Source: JAPLJU01 sp036725345
GTDB lineage: Bacteria > Desulfobacterota > Syntrophia > Syntrophales > UBA2192
Length of the DNA stretch: 64,000 nucleotides
Direction of reading: 5' to 3'
NCBI GenBank assembly: GCA_036725345.1
Contig: DAIMEJ010000014.1
Coordinates: 1-64,000, forward strand
Shown here: positions 15,941 through 24,931 of the stretch, one piece after another
How positions within the stretch are numbered: position 1 is the first letter of the stretch
How the letters are laid out: each line of letters begins with the position of its first letter
Translations under genes and position numbers: made by a program
The notes under the pieces: generated by a model
Database searches by the model: none
What the model was told of the DNA's origin: nothing
The model's input: the letters and a program-made list of their open reading frames with translations, nothing else

Positions 15941-17203
15941 ATGCTGGACCATCTTTTGACGAAGGAACAGATCAGGATCAGGGACGAGGCCCGAGACCTC
16001 GTGAAGTGGGTGCCGCGCCAGATGATCCTTGATATGGACACGGACAAGATCAAATTCCCCAAGGAGTTCCTGCAGGAGGCCGCGCGGCGGAACCTTCTCG
16101 GGTGCCGTTACCCGAAGAAGTGGGGCGGCAGGGACATGGACTGGGTCACGACCTGCATGATCATGGAAGAGGTGGGGACCCTGGGTTACGAGTTTTCCTG
16201 TGTGTTCGGGGTCGGCGCCGAGCTGGTGTGTGATGCCGTCGTCCTTCACGGCACGGACGCGCAAAAGGAGAAGTACGTCAAACCCCTGCTCCGGGGAGAG
16301 CGTTTCGCCGCCGAGTGCCTCACCGAGCCGAGAGGGGGGTCCGATTTCTTCGGGGCGACCACGAAGGCGGAGGACCGGGGGGATCACTTCGTCCTCAACG
16401 GCCAGAAGCGCTTCATCGTCGGCGCCGAAGGAGCGGATTTTTTCCTCGTCTACGCCCGCACGAACCCGGACGCGAAGCCCCAAAACTCTATCACGTGTTT
16501 CATCGTGGACAGGGGAGCCGGTGTCGAGACGAAGTATCTTTACGGCCTCATGGGCTGCCGGGGCGGCGGCACGGGGCGCCTCGTCTTCAGGAATGTCGTC
16601 GTACCCAGGGAGAACATTGTGGGGAAGCTCCACGGGGCCTATGATGTTTTCAACACCATGATGATCCCGGAGCGCCTGGGTACCGCCGCCATGACCATCG
16701 GGTCCGCCCGGGCCGCCCTCGACGTCGCGACGAACTACACGACGAAGCGGAAGGCCTTCGGGAAGGTCATCAACACGTTCCAGGGGGTGAGCTTCCAGGT
16801 GGCCGAGGCGGCCATGCTCCTCGATGCCTGTCAGGCCATGGCGTATTCGACGGCCCGCGCCGTGGACACCGGCGTGGACATGGACCGGATCCGGCGGTAC
16901 GTGTCGGAAACGAAGAAATTCGTCACGGAGGCCTGTCAGAAGGTCGTGCACAACTCGATGCAGGTCATGGGGGGGATCGGCTACACCAACGTCTTCCCCG
17001 TCGAAAGGATCCACCGGGATATCCGCCTGGCCTCCATCTGGACGGGAACGAGCGAGATCATGTCCATGATCGTCGCCCACGAGTGGTACCGGGAATTCCT
17101 GAAGAAGAAACTGCCCAGGGACTACGAAGCGGATGCCCAGGAAGCCCACGCGGCGGATGAGAAGATCTACACCGACGAGGACATGTGGAAGCCGGGCGGG
17201 TAG
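15941..17203 (+). CDS. Acyl-CoA dehydrogenase
   Basis: 420 residues, three-domain acyl-CoA dehydrogenase. The FAD/substrate motif AECLTEPRGGSD (125-135) and the C-terminal flavin-binding QVMGGIGYTNVFPVERIHRD are intact. The C-terminal catalytic Glu used by medium-chain enzymes (YEGT) is Thr here (WTGTSEIM). A Glu occurs in MIPERLG (E244), the helix-G position used as catalytic base by isovaleryl- and long-chain acyl-CoA dehydrogenases, so the enzyme is probably active. It would oxidise an acyl-CoA to the 2-enoyl-CoA, passing electrons to ETF. AAAGGGGG lies upstream of the ATG. A terminator follows, so it is likely monocistronic or paired with the small ORF before it. Confidence 0.92.
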   Translation: MLDHLLTKEQIRIRDEARDLVKWVPRQMILDMDTDKIKFPKEFLQEAARRNLLGCRYPKKWGGRDMDWVTTCMIMEEVGTLGYEFSCVFGVGAELVCDAVVLHGTDAQKEKYVKPLLRGERFAAECLTEPRGGSDFFGATTKAEDRGDHFVLNGQKRFIVGAEGADFFLVYARTNPDAKPQNSITCFIVDRGAGVETKYLYGLMGCRGGGTGRLVFRNVVVPRENIVGKLHGAYDVFNTMMIPERLGTAAMTIGSARAALDVATNYTTKRKAFGKVINTFQGVSFQVAEAAMLLDACQAMAYSTARAVDTGVDMDRIRRYVSETKKFVTEACQKVVHNSMQVMGGIGYTNVFPVERIHRDIRLASIWTGTSEIMSMIVAHEWYREFLKKKLPRDYEADAQEAHAADEKIYTDEDMWKPGG

Positions 17204-17234
17204 AGCGGGCAAAGTGATGGTCGGAGAGCGCTAA

Positions 17235-17273
17235 GACGCCTGCAGCAGGCAGTGACTGCAGGCGCCTTTTTTT
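17235..17273 (+). terminator. Rho-independent terminator
   Basis: CGCCTGCAG pairs with CTGCAGGCG and is followed by CC and seven T residues, 30 bases after the acyl-CoA dehydrogenase stop. It separates that gene from the convergent FN3 gene. Confidence 0.9.
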
Positions 17274-17281
17274 CAACGGAC

Positions 17282-18850
17282 CTAGTAGGTAAACACTATT
17301 TTACTGAGGATATCCACGTCACTCCTCTGTGTCGCTGCGCTCTGGTAGGCCATACCGTCGGCATAAGTATTTTTTCCCAACGGCACCCTGTAGTAATTCG
17401 AGTAGCTGCTCGTGGACACCTCGATCACCAGGTAATAGGTTGTCCCCTTCTTCACACTTACAGGGGAAGAAAAAGCAACCTTTATCCAGCCGGGGTTCCT
17501 GTGCTCCTTGGACGTTACCTGGGAGGGTAAAATCTGCCCGGACGCAAGCGTGGACCCGCCCGGGGACGTCCGGATGCTGACCTTTACGGGCATGTTCGGC
17601 GATCTGTACTTCGCCAGGGCAACGGTCACGGATTCAAGCCTGGAGCCGATGGCCTTGAAGGACTGCGCGTAGAGCTTTCTTGTGCTTGAATAACCCAGGT
17701 TCCATGCGGTGTAGGGCTTTGCAGAAATGATCAGCTCCTGGATTGGACCCGGCGTCGGTTCCGTAGCGGGCTCTGGAGTCGGCGTCGGTTCCGGTGTGGG
17801 GACTCTGTAGCTGACTTCGTTCGAGTACCCGCTTTCGTTTCCCGCGGTGTCGAGCGCCGTGACGCTGAAGTAGTAGGTTCTCCCGGCCGTGAGGTCGCTG
17901 ATCGTGCAGGTTGTCGACTTGCCGACGTTGGTGTTGCAGGAGTATGTCCGGCTCGCCGTGCCGCTGTAGACCTTGTAGGCCTGCAGGTCCGAATCGGTAT
18001 TTGCATTCCAGGCCAGTGTCACCTGGGCGGCATAAGCCTCGCCCGAAAAAAGTTGAAGCGCGAGGCCCAGGGCAAACACGATAACGATGCCCGGATGAAC
18101 AGGGTGAGGACGCTTCTTGCCCGTGAACCTCCTGACCCCGATTCGCGCGATCAGGCACATCGCGGCAAGCAGCACCGGAAGGCCCAGGGCCGAGGCCCCA
18201 TAGTGTTTGATGCCGTAGACGACTGGTGTGAGCGCCCAACGGGTCAGGGTCTTCAGGTATTCCCGGTTGCGGATGAAGTCGGCGATAGGCGGCGATAGCC
18301 TGTAGTACAGGCCCACGAGCATCCTGCCCGGCGTGTTGGTCAGGAGGGCCTCATCCCTGAACTTTCTCAGGACCGTGACCTCCGTGGCCATGTGGCTGCC
18401 GTAAGCGGCCGTCGCGATGAAGCAGCCCCCTCCGCCCCCTCCTCCGGATGACGGGCTGGCGGGTGACGGGTCGGAGGAAGGTGATGAGCCGGCGGGCACG
18501 GTGTAGCTGACTTCCGCCGCGTAGCTGCTCTCATCTCCCTCGGCGTTGTAAGCCGTAGCGGTGAAGAAGTAGGTGATCCCGTCCTGAAGTCCCGAGACAA
18601 TGCAACTGGTCCAGTTACCGACGTCGATGACCGCCGAGTATGCCCTGCTTGCCCTGCCGTAATAGACTTTATATCCGGTGACGGTCGGCTCGCTGTTGGC
18701 ATTCCAGGCCAGTGTAATCTGGGCGGCGCGAGCGTCCTGTGAAAAGACTGGAAGTATGAAGATTGCGGTGAGCAAAAGGAGGATGCTCAGCAAGAGGAGA
18801 TGAAAATGCGCTTTTCGCCGTCTGTCTGGTTCTTTGCGTTTCAAGATCAT
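17282..18850 (-). CDS. Fused FN3 / CFI-box / FN3 surface protein
   Basis: 522 residues. Residues 14-42 are a signal peptide. Residues 43-118 are a fibronectin type III domain (ITLAWNANSEPTVTGYKVYY), then a Ser/Pro/Gly linker. From 143 a CFI-box follows (GGCFIATAAYGS, then LRKFRDEALLTNTPGR and YYRLSPPIADFI), a C-terminal sorting-type module seen in Deltaproteobacteria, ending in a membrane helix (222-240) and a basic cluster. A CFI-box normally ends a protein. Here a second signal-like segment (254-268, then GEAYAAQ), a second FN3 (275-350), a Pro/Glu/Thr linker and a 146-residue beta-rich domain follow. It looks like two exported proteins joined in frame. No ribosome site is obvious before the ATG. 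Confidence 0.85.
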   Translation of the reverse strand: MILKRKEPDRRRKAHFHLLLLSILLLLTAIFILPVFSQDARAAQITLAWNANSEPTVTGYKVYYGRASRAYSAVIDVGNWTSCIVSGLQDGITYFFTATAYNAEGDESSYAAEVSYTVPAGSSPSSDPSPASPSSGGGGGGGCFIATAAYGSHMATEVTVLRKFRDEALLTNTPGRMLVGLYYRLSPPIADFIRNREYLKTLTRWALTPVVYGIKHYGASALGLPVLLAAMCLIARIGVRRFTGKKRPHPVHPGIVIVFALGLALQLFSGEAYAAQVTLAWNANTDSDLQAYKVYSGTASRTYSCNTNVGKSTTCTISDLTAGRTYYFSVTALDTAGNESGYSNEVSYRVPTPEPTPTPEPATEPTPGPIQELIISAKPYTAWNLGYSSTRKLYAQSFKAIGSRLESVTVALAKYRSPNMPVKVSIRTSPGGSTLASGQILPSQVTSKEHRNPGWIKVAFSSPVSVKKGTTYYLVIEVSTSSYSNYYRVPLGKNTYADGMAYQSAATQRSDVDILSKIVFTY

Positions 18851-19345
18851 CTTATCTGTTTGAATATGCTGGGGATTTTATAAAAATAACTCAGCGCCGG
18901 GCATCATAGGAGCAATGACCGTACCAGAAGGGCATTTAAACTATAACATCTTGATATTATGATGTTTTTAATTTTTATCGGCCCGGCGAAGAAACGAAAA
19001 AGAGGGAAAAAGTGAAGGGGTTGTCATACAGTATCTGGCAGGTAATAGGGTAAGATACTGTAAATATTTGCTTTATTTAGTGTTTGTTTTTTCCTCCAAT
19101 CGGCAAATTGAGTCCCCCGGCTTCCTCCTGGTGTCGTCTGGATGATCCAATCCCACCCTCCTGCAATTTAAGGTGCGGCAAAAAAATATGGGGACCGATC
19201 CGGCGGAAAGAAAGATTTTAAATTATTGATTATAAAAGTAATATCAATAATTCAGCGTAAAAACAGGCTCTATTCGGCCCTGAGAAATGAAGATTTTTCG
19301 GGCTGAATGGTTTGTTTTTCCGAATGAAGACGGCAAGCGGAGGGT
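18851..19345. other. Intergenic region with inverted repeat
   Basis: About 495 AT-rich bases between the start of the FN3 fusion gene and the end of glrR. An inverted repeat AATTATTGAT (19221-19230) and ATCAATAATT (19243-19252) could be an operator or the glrR transcript terminator (weak T-run). The FN3 gene promoter should lie in 18860-19000. I looked for GEMM riboswitch blocks and GG-N10-GC sigma-54 elements here and found none. Confidence 0.45.
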
Positions 19346-20713
19346 TTACCCTTCACTATCCTGCCTGAAGTCAAGGGGATTGATATGATATTTGTTAAGA
19401 AGTTCATAGAGATCGGCCCTGTATTTACCGGCGAGCTTTGACGCCTGGCTTACATTTCCCCGGCTGATCTTCATGAGCTGGATGAGATAGTTCTTCTCGA
19501 AATCCTTCTTGGATTCCCTGAAGGGTTTAAACAGGTGATCGGTCATTTCCTGGCTCGACAGGATGATCAGATCTTCAGAGATGACATCCTCTGTCGACAT
19601 GACGACGGCGCACTCGATAATGTTTTCCAGTTCTCTCACGTTACCCGGCCAGGGATGAAGCATAAGTTTCTGAATGGCCGCCGGGGAGAGGGTCTTGGCG
19701 GGCTTCTTCTGTTTCTCCGCCACCTTGGCCAGGAAGTACGACGCCAGAAGAGGGATGTCTTCCTTCCTCTCCCTCAGGGGGGGCATCCTGATCGGGATGA
19801 CGTGGATGCGGTAAAAGAGGTCGCTGCGGAAGTTCCCCGCGTCGACTTCCTTTTCGATATCCTTGTTCGAAGCGGAGATGATCCGGATATCGACCTTGGT
19901 TTTCCTGTGGGTCCCCAGCGGATAAAATTCTTTTTCCTCCAGCGCCTTGAGGAGCTTGCCCTGCATGACCAGAGGGATCTCGGATATCTCGTCCATGAAG
20001 ATGGTCCCCCCCTCGGCCTGGACGAACAGGCCCTTTTTGCTTGCGACGGCACCGGTGAACGCCCCCTTCTCAAAACCGAAGAGTTCGCTTTCGAGAAGGT
20101 TGGCGGGGATGGCCGCGCAATTAATGGCGACGAAGGGGTGGTCTTTCCTGTCGCTCAGCTGATGGAGGGCTTTGGCGATCATCCCTTTCCCCGTTCCGCT
20201 CTCGCCGCTGATGAAGACATTGGAGTCGGTTCCCGCCGCCAGCGCCACGACCTCGGATACCTGTTTCATGGCTTCGCTCTGGCCGATGATGTTCTGCCCT
20301 TCGAGGTCGGCCCTGATAATGCCCTGGAGACGCTTGACCTCTCTCGACAACCTTGATTTCTCTATGCCGTGCTGGATCTGAACGAGCAGATCCCGGTAAT
20401 CAAAGGGCTTGGTCAGGTAGCTGTATGCTCCTTCTTTCATGGCCTCCACGGCGCTCTCAATCGTCCCGTAGGCCGTAAGGATGATCACCGGCAGGTCGGG
20501 ATCGACCTCGCGGAGGTTTTTCATCAGGTCAATCCCGTTTGCCTCGGAGAGTTTCAAATCCAGAAGGGCGATATCAAAACCTCCTTCCAGGATTTTCTTT
20601 CTTGCCTCCTCGGTCTCCGAGGCCGTCACCACGGCATAACCTCCCGATTCCAGGCGCATTCGCAGCACCTTCAGGATGTTCAAATCATCGTCGACGACCA
20701 GTATTTTCTCCAT
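19346..20713 (-). CDS. glrR: Sigma-54-dependent response regulator, GlrR-like
   Basis: 455 residues in the NtrC layout. Receiver domain 1-115 has phospho-acceptor D52 (ALLDLKLSEANG) and K102 in LTKPFD. The AAA+ domain has Walker A GESGTGKG (170-177), the sigma-54 contact loop GAFTGA (217-222) and arginine-rich sensor segments. The C-terminal Fis-type helix-turn-helix is SRGNVSQASKLAGKYRADLY. GlrR activates sigma-54 promoters, in enterobacteria those of the GlmY/GlmZ small RNAs. GAGG lies before the ATG. It is the third gene of the operon, nine bases after qseG; the order kinase-QseG-regulator matches the enterobacterial one. Targets here are unknown. Confidence 0.92.
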   Translation of the reverse strand: MEKILVVDDDLNILKVLRMRLESGGYAVVTASETEEARKKILEGGFDIALLDLKLSEANGIDLMKNLREVDPDLPVIILTAYGTIESAVEAMKEGAYSYLTKPFDYRDLLVQIQHGIEKSRLSREVKRLQGIIRADLEGQNIIGQSEAMKQVSEVVALAAGTDSNVFISGESGTGKGMIAKALHQLSDRKDHPFVAINCAAIPANLLESELFGFEKGAFTGAVASKKGLFVQAEGGTIFMDEISEIPLVMQGKLLKALEEKEFYPLGTHRKTKVDIRIISASNKDIEKEVDAGNFRSDLFYRIHVIPIRMPPLRERKEDIPLLASYFLAKVAEKQKKPAKTLSPAAIQKLMLHPWPGNVRELENIIECAVVMSTEDVISEDLIILSSQEMTDHLFKPFRESKKDFEKNYLIQLMKISRGNVSQASKLAGKYRADLYELLNKYHINPLDFRQDSEG

Positions 20714-20722
20714 CCAGGGACC

Positions 20723-21244
20723 TCACTTGCGCGGCGTTTGCCTTCGTTTCTCCTCCAGGTTTCGATCGATGGCCTTCATCTGTTCAATTTGCTTCTCCAG
20801 GGTCTCGATCTGCTTCTCCAGGGTGTCAACCTGCTTCCTCAGGCCGGAGGCCCGCCTGTCCCGGTTGACCACTTCACTCAGGACGGGAATGAAGGATTCC
20901 GACGGTTGCCGGTATTCGCTCCGGGGATACTCGGAAACCAGTTTTGTAAAAGCATCGAGGGATTTCTGGTAGTCCCTCTGGGGGTTTTTCGGATGTGCAT
21001 GGAGGTATCCGATGCGGTAAAGCGCCCGATCCGCCGCCGCCGGGTATTTTTCGGCGATCTGCTGGTATCCCTGGATTGCGGCCTGGTAATTCCCCCCTGC
21101 CGCCTGTTCATCGACCTCGACGGACTCCAGCCTGGCCGGGACGACCTGCAACTGCGCACAGCCCGGGATGCCCAGGCCTATCCAGATGGCACAGGCAATG
21201 AAAAAGTAAAGGTGCTCCCTTTGCCGACTTCGCTTTCGGCCCAT
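20723..21244 (-). CDS. qseG: QseG-like lipoprotein
   Basis: 173 residues with a lipobox IPGC (Cys about 29). A TPR-like stretch follows (NYQAAIQGYQQIAEKYPAAA and YQKSLDAFTKLVSEYP), then a C-terminal coiled coil (VDTLEKQIETLEKQIEQMK). QseG/YfhG is the outer-membrane lipoprotein that interacts with the GlrK sensor domain in E. coli. Here it is shorter than the E. coli protein (about 237). Its start has GGAGG six bases upstream and overlaps the glrK 3' end by 67 bases. Position between kinase and regulator is the main support for the name. Confidence 0.8.
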   Translation of the reverse strand: MGRKRSRQREHLYFFIACAIWIGLGIPGCAQLQVVPARLESVEVDEQAAGGNYQAAIQGYQQIAEKYPAAADRALYRIGYLHAHPKNPQRDYQKSLDAFTKLVSEYPRSEYRQPSESFIPVLSEVVNRDRRASGLRKQVDTLEKQIETLEKQIEQMKAIDRNLEEKRRQTPRK

Positions 21245-22653
21245 ACGTGACCTCCGTGGGCGTTGATGATGTGCTTCACAATGGCTAAACCGAGACCCGT
21301 TCCGCGAATGGCCCCTTTCCCGTCGTCAACACGCTTGAATTTTTCGAAGACTTCTTTCAATTTCGAAGCGGGAATCCCGCGGCCTGTGTCGGAGACGGTT
21401 ACTTCGACGCTCTTCTCACCGGTACCGTACCCGGCGACGACCGTGATGCGGCCGCCTTCCGCGGTGTATTTCATTGCATTGCTCAAGAGGTTCTCCAGGA
21501 CTACATTAATCCGCTCCGCGTCTATCTTGAGCGCGGGCAGACCCGGTTGGACTTGCGCCTGAAGGGTGATATTCTTTCTTTCCAGCACCGGTGAAAAGCG
21601 AAGCAGGTTTTTCTCAACGATAGGCTGCAGGCCGGCCTCTTGCAGGGAGAGGGTCATCATCCCGGACTCCATCATCGAAAAGTCCAGCAGCCGGTTGACG
21701 GAGCGGATGAGCCGCTCGCATTCTTCACGGATCAGGCCGTAAAGCTCCTGCTGCTTCTCGGGCATGGCGGCGAAGACGCCTTCCTGGAGCATGCTCGAAG
21801 CCTCCTTCAAGGCCGTCAGGGGCGTTCGCAATTCGTGAGAAAGGTAACCGATGTAGTCGATTTTCATCTGGTCCAGTTCCTTCAACCTGTCGCACATCGC
21901 GTTGAAAGACTCGGCCAGCTCCCGGATCTCGGGGGGTGATTTGACCTCGAGCGGGTCCCCGAAGTGGCCCCTCGCGACGGCCTTTGTTTTTTCCAGAAGG
22001 CGTAAAATGGGGGTGTTTACGGCCTGAGTGTTGATCACGGAAATGATGACCACCATGAAGAAGGCCGCGGCGAGAGAAAGTTCAATCACATTTGTCGTCA
22101 GTGTCGAGGTCTCCTCGAGCTTCACTATTCTTTCATATCGGGCGTAGGACAGGGCCTGGGTGAGTTCGCGCAACTTCTGGCCGGCCTCCGAGGTGATTCG
22201 GTCCCTGTCCGCCCTGTAGCCGGCCAGTTCCGGTTCCGTGAACTTCGGGCTTTTCATCCGGCCGACAACGCCTTCAAACAGGATGCCGTACCGGCCGTGT
22301 AAAACCCTGATGGGTTCCAGGTAGTCTCGACGGCGTGCCGGGTCGATAGAACCTTCCAACTCGGCCAACCGGCCGTTGAAGTCACTCTGAAAATCCTTGA
22401 ACTGCCGGAGATACTCGGCGTCCTTGGACACGAAAAGCTTTTCCTCCGACGCATTTTCCCTGTCCAGAATTTCGAGGCACTCTTCGGAAAGGCGGATCAT
22501 GCGGGTGTCCACCGTGGTAATCGAACGGATGTTTTTGTTGAGTTCGTTTAAAGTCCATATGGTATAAACGCCTGACAGAAGAACAATGATGATGATAAGG
22601 AGATAGCTGCTGATCAACCGGGAAAGGATGGAAAAGTTCAATAACGCCTTCAT
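21178..22653 (-). CDS. glrK: Membrane sensor histidine kinase, GlrK-like
   Basis: 491 residues. TM1 is at 9-32, an all-helical periplasmic sensor domain at 33-188, TM2 at 190-210, HAMP at 211-262, the HisKA box with H273 in YLSHELRTPLTALKE, and an HATPase domain with N (LLSNAMKYTAEGG), G1 (DTGRGIP), F and G2 (GTGLGLAIVKHI) boxes. All catalytic parts are intact. The ATG at 22653 is favoured, though its GGAG site is close; a TTG at 22674 is the alternative. It is the first gene of the glrK-qseG-glrR operon. Confidence 0.92.
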   Translation of the reverse strand: MKALLNFSILSRLISSYLLIIIIVLLSGVYTIWTLNELNKNIRSITTVDTRMIRLSEECLEILDRENASEEKLFVSKDAEYLRQFKDFQSDFNGRLAELEGSIDPARRRDYLEPIRVLHGRYGILFEGVVGRMKSPKFTEPELAGYRADRDRITSEAGQKLRELTQALSYARYERIVKLEETSTLTTNVIELSLAAAFFMVVIISVINTQAVNTPILRLLEKTKAVARGHFGDPLEVKSPPEIRELAESFNAMCDRLKELDQMKIDYIGYLSHELRTPLTALKEASSMLQEGVFAAMPEKQQELYGLIREECERLIRSVNRLLDFSMMESGMMTLSLQEAGLQPIVEKNLLRFSPVLERKNITLQAQVQPGLPALKIDAERINVVLENLLSNAMKYTAEGGRITVVAGYGTGEKSVEVTVSDTGRGIPASKLKEVFEKFKRVDDGKGAIRGTGLGLAIVKHIINAHGGHVWAESEVGKGSTFTFSLPVPSG

Positions 22654-23031
22654 GACTCCTCTGGATGACGACAAAATGACCTATCTGTTCAGGACCCCTT
22701 CCAGCCGGGAAACGACTCTCGCGGGCACATCAATGGGAATTTAGTTACCAGAAAAAAGCGCTTTTGCCCAAGCATTTTTTGCCGGGAAAATGCAAGTGGA
22801 TATTCATGCGATGTGAAGCAGCTGTCGACGCCGAGGCTGTCCTTCGGATTGCTTTTCCCCGCCGGTAAGAGAGGGTCCCGGGTCGCTCGAATCTTTGCGT
22901 TGATATGAGGGGTGTCCTGTGTTAGGCTTCCGCCGCACCGACGGCTCCATCTTCCGGCAGGGTCCGGTTGAGGATGGTCCTGTATGGCCGGCAGCCGTCG
23001 ATGAGCGAATGCGGGAGGGCTTGTCGGCATT
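22654..23031. other. Divergent promoter region glrK / DMT transporter
   Basis: About 380 bases between divergent genes. The frames read here on either strand are antisense continuations of the transporter ORF and are not credible. Short AT-rich hexamers near 22745-22790 could be promoters; no clear consensus or terminator was seen. Confidence 0.4.
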
Positions 23032-23946
23032 TTGATTAAACGGGTACCGGGAAGGTGGCGCTCCGTCGTTGCGCTCATCCTGCTGGCAATCATCTGGGGT
23101 TACAACTGGGTCGTCATGAAAAAGTCCCTGCAGTACATGGGACCCTTCGATTTCAACGCCCTGCGCATGGCCCTCGGGGGGGTAATCCTCCTTTTTTTTA
23201 TGCTCGCAAGCAGGATGTCTCTTCGTCCCCGTCAGGTACCCATGACGATTCTGCTGGGACTTGTACAGACGGCGGCGGGGACGGGATTGATCATATGGGC
23301 GCTCGTGGAGGCCGGGGCGGGTAAAACGGTCATCCTGGTTTACACCATGCCGTTCTGGATCCTGATCTTCGCCTGGCCGGTTCTGTCGGAAAAAATACAG
23401 GGGGCCAACTGGATTCCCGTTGTCACGGCCGTGGTCGGCCTCTTCCTGATACTGGAGCCCTGGACACTGAAGAGCACCGTCTTCAGCGAGGTCATGGCCG
23501 TCGTCGCGGGCGTCTGCTGGGGGCTCAGCGCGATCATCATCAAGCTGATGCAGAAAAGGCCGGATTTCGATCTCGTGTCCGTGACGGCGTGGCAGTTTGT
23601 CTATGGTTCCGTGCCCCTGGTCATTGTCGCCCTGCTCGTTCCCCAGCAACCCGCGCAGTGGACAGCCTATCTCATGGCAGCCGTCTTCTATAACGCCGTT
23701 CTGGTCTGCGCCCTTGCCTTTCTCCTTTGGACCTATATCGTGAAGAAGCTGCCTGCCGGGGTGGCGGGTATGGGAACCCTGGCTGTTCCCGTTATCGGCA
23801 TCATGTCTTCCATGCTCGAACTCGGGGAGCGTCCCGACACCTTCGAGGCGTGGGGGATGGTGCTGATCCTGGCGGCGATCGCCATCCTGACGCTTCTGCG
23901 ATTCAGGGAAAGCCGTCTGAACGGGCCCGCGGCCGGCCTGGACTGA
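23032..23946 (+). CDS. DMT superfamily (EamA) transporter
   Basis: 304 residues with about ten membrane helices in two EamA repeats. Repeat 1 begins ALILLAIIWGYNWVVMKKSL. Repeat 2 begins VMAVVAGVCWGLSAIIIKLM. These are small-metabolite exporters of the drug/metabolite transporter superfamily. The TTG at 23032 is the only in-frame start ahead of the first helix; GGGAGGG lies twelve bases upstream. It ends eleven bases from the convergent MBL gene. Substrate not predictable. Confidence 0.87.
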   Translation: MIKRVPGRWRSVVALILLAIIWGYNWVVMKKSLQYMGPFDFNALRMALGGVILLFFMLASRMSLRPRQVPMTILLGLVQTAAGTGLIIWALVEAGAGKTVILVYTMPFWILIFAWPVLSEKIQGANWIPVVTAVVGLFLILEPWTLKSTVFSEVMAVVAGVCWGLSAIIIKLMQKRPDFDLVSVTAWQFVYGSVPLVIVALLVPQQPAQWTAYLMAAVFYNAVLVCALAFLLWTYIVKKLPAGVAGMGTLAVPVIGIMSSMLELGERPDTFEAWGMVLILAAIAILTLLRFRESRLNGPAAGLD

Positions 23947-23957
23947 AACCGATCCCG

Positions 23958-24686
23958 TTATTTCATCTTCCGAATCCTCACATCGATTTCCTTCTCGCTT
24001 TCAAGGAGAGACGTCAGCTTCGAGACGTCGGTGTTGCCGTAGTGATAGGGGTAGAGGATCTTCGGTTTGAAGGCCCTTGCAGCGTCGGCGACCATCTCCG
24101 GGGTCATGGTGTAGGGAAGGTTCATGGGGAGGAAAGCGGCGTCAATGTTCTTCAGCGCCTTCATCTCCGGGGTGTTCTCCGTGTCACCCGCGATGTATAC
24201 CCTTCTGGAGCCGAGCTCGATGATGTATCCGTTGCCCGCGCCCTTCGGGTGATAGGGGACGCCGGGGCTCCGCATGTGGACGATATTGTAAGCCGGGACG
24301 GCCTCCACCGTGAATCCGGCAAGGGTCTTCGTCTCGCCGTTTCGCATGATGACGGCGTCCCTGATCTGGCGGGCGGCCGTTTCACTGGCGGCGACCACCG
24401 TCTTGGGGGTCCGAACGGTCTGGATGGCCTTGAGGTCGAGGTGATCGCGGTGTTCGTGGGTGATCAGGATGAGATCGGCCTTTGGGAGTTTTCTGTAGTC
24501 CGCAAACTCCGTCCAGGGATCGACGTGGATGATCTTGCCGCCCTGCCGGAACATCAATGTCCCGTGCCCGATGAAGGTGATCTCCGGGCTCGTCGGGGAC
24601 GGGTCGAGGAATTCGCTCTCTAACGCCGCTGCCGGGCCGGCCGCTGTGAAGACCAGGGCCAGCACTGCGAAAAGGATTCCATGCAT
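23958..24686 (-). CDS. Exported metallo-beta-lactamase fold hydrolase
   Basis: 242 residues with a signal peptide (MHGILFAVLALVFTAAGPAA). The zinc motif is THEHRDH, with HMRSPGVPYHPKG and YIAGDTEN supplying further ligands, and YPYHYGNTD at the C-terminus as in UPF0173/UlaG-like metal-dependent hydrolases. The start at 24686 is supported by GGGAGGAG eight bases upstream and the signal peptide; the frame to 24800 has an unlikely N-terminus. An exported location is unusual for the UlaG-like branch. Confidence 0.86.
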   Translation of the reverse strand: MHGILFAVLALVFTAAGPAAALESEFLDPSPTSPEITFIGHGTLMFRQGGKIIHVDPWTEFADYRKLPKADLILITHEHRDHLDLKAIQTVRTPKTVVAASETAARQIRDAVIMRNGETKTLAGFTVEAVPAYNIVHMRSPGVPYHPKGAGNGYIIELGSRRVYIAGDTENTPEMKALKNIDAAFLPMNLPYTMTPEMVADAARAFKPKILYPYHYGNTDVSKLTSLLESEKEIDVRIRKMK

Positions 24687-24931
24687 GGGTACTCCTCCCT
24701 TGTTGGATGATATGGAAATTCTACAGCATACCGGCGCTGCACTCAAGGGCGATCGGCCTTGCTGATTCCATACTCTGCCTGACCGTCCTTTGCTCGTCAA
24801 GATGTCGTCATTGAAAAAAGGTCCGGAATGATATAGAGAGGATCCGGGTGTGACCGGCGGTCAGTATCGATGCATGATCAATCGGAAATTTAAAATAAAA
24901 TTCGCAGTATGAATGATGATTGGGGGTGTTT

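Noticed and set aside
15716..17212. 498-residue minus-strand open frame
   Set aside because: Antisense to the acyl-CoA dehydrogenase; no domain in its translation.
22804..23649. 281-residue minus-strand open frame at the glrK/EamA gap
   Set aside because: Antisense to the EamA transporter and rich in Arg/Asp/Pro as shadows are; no ribosome site.
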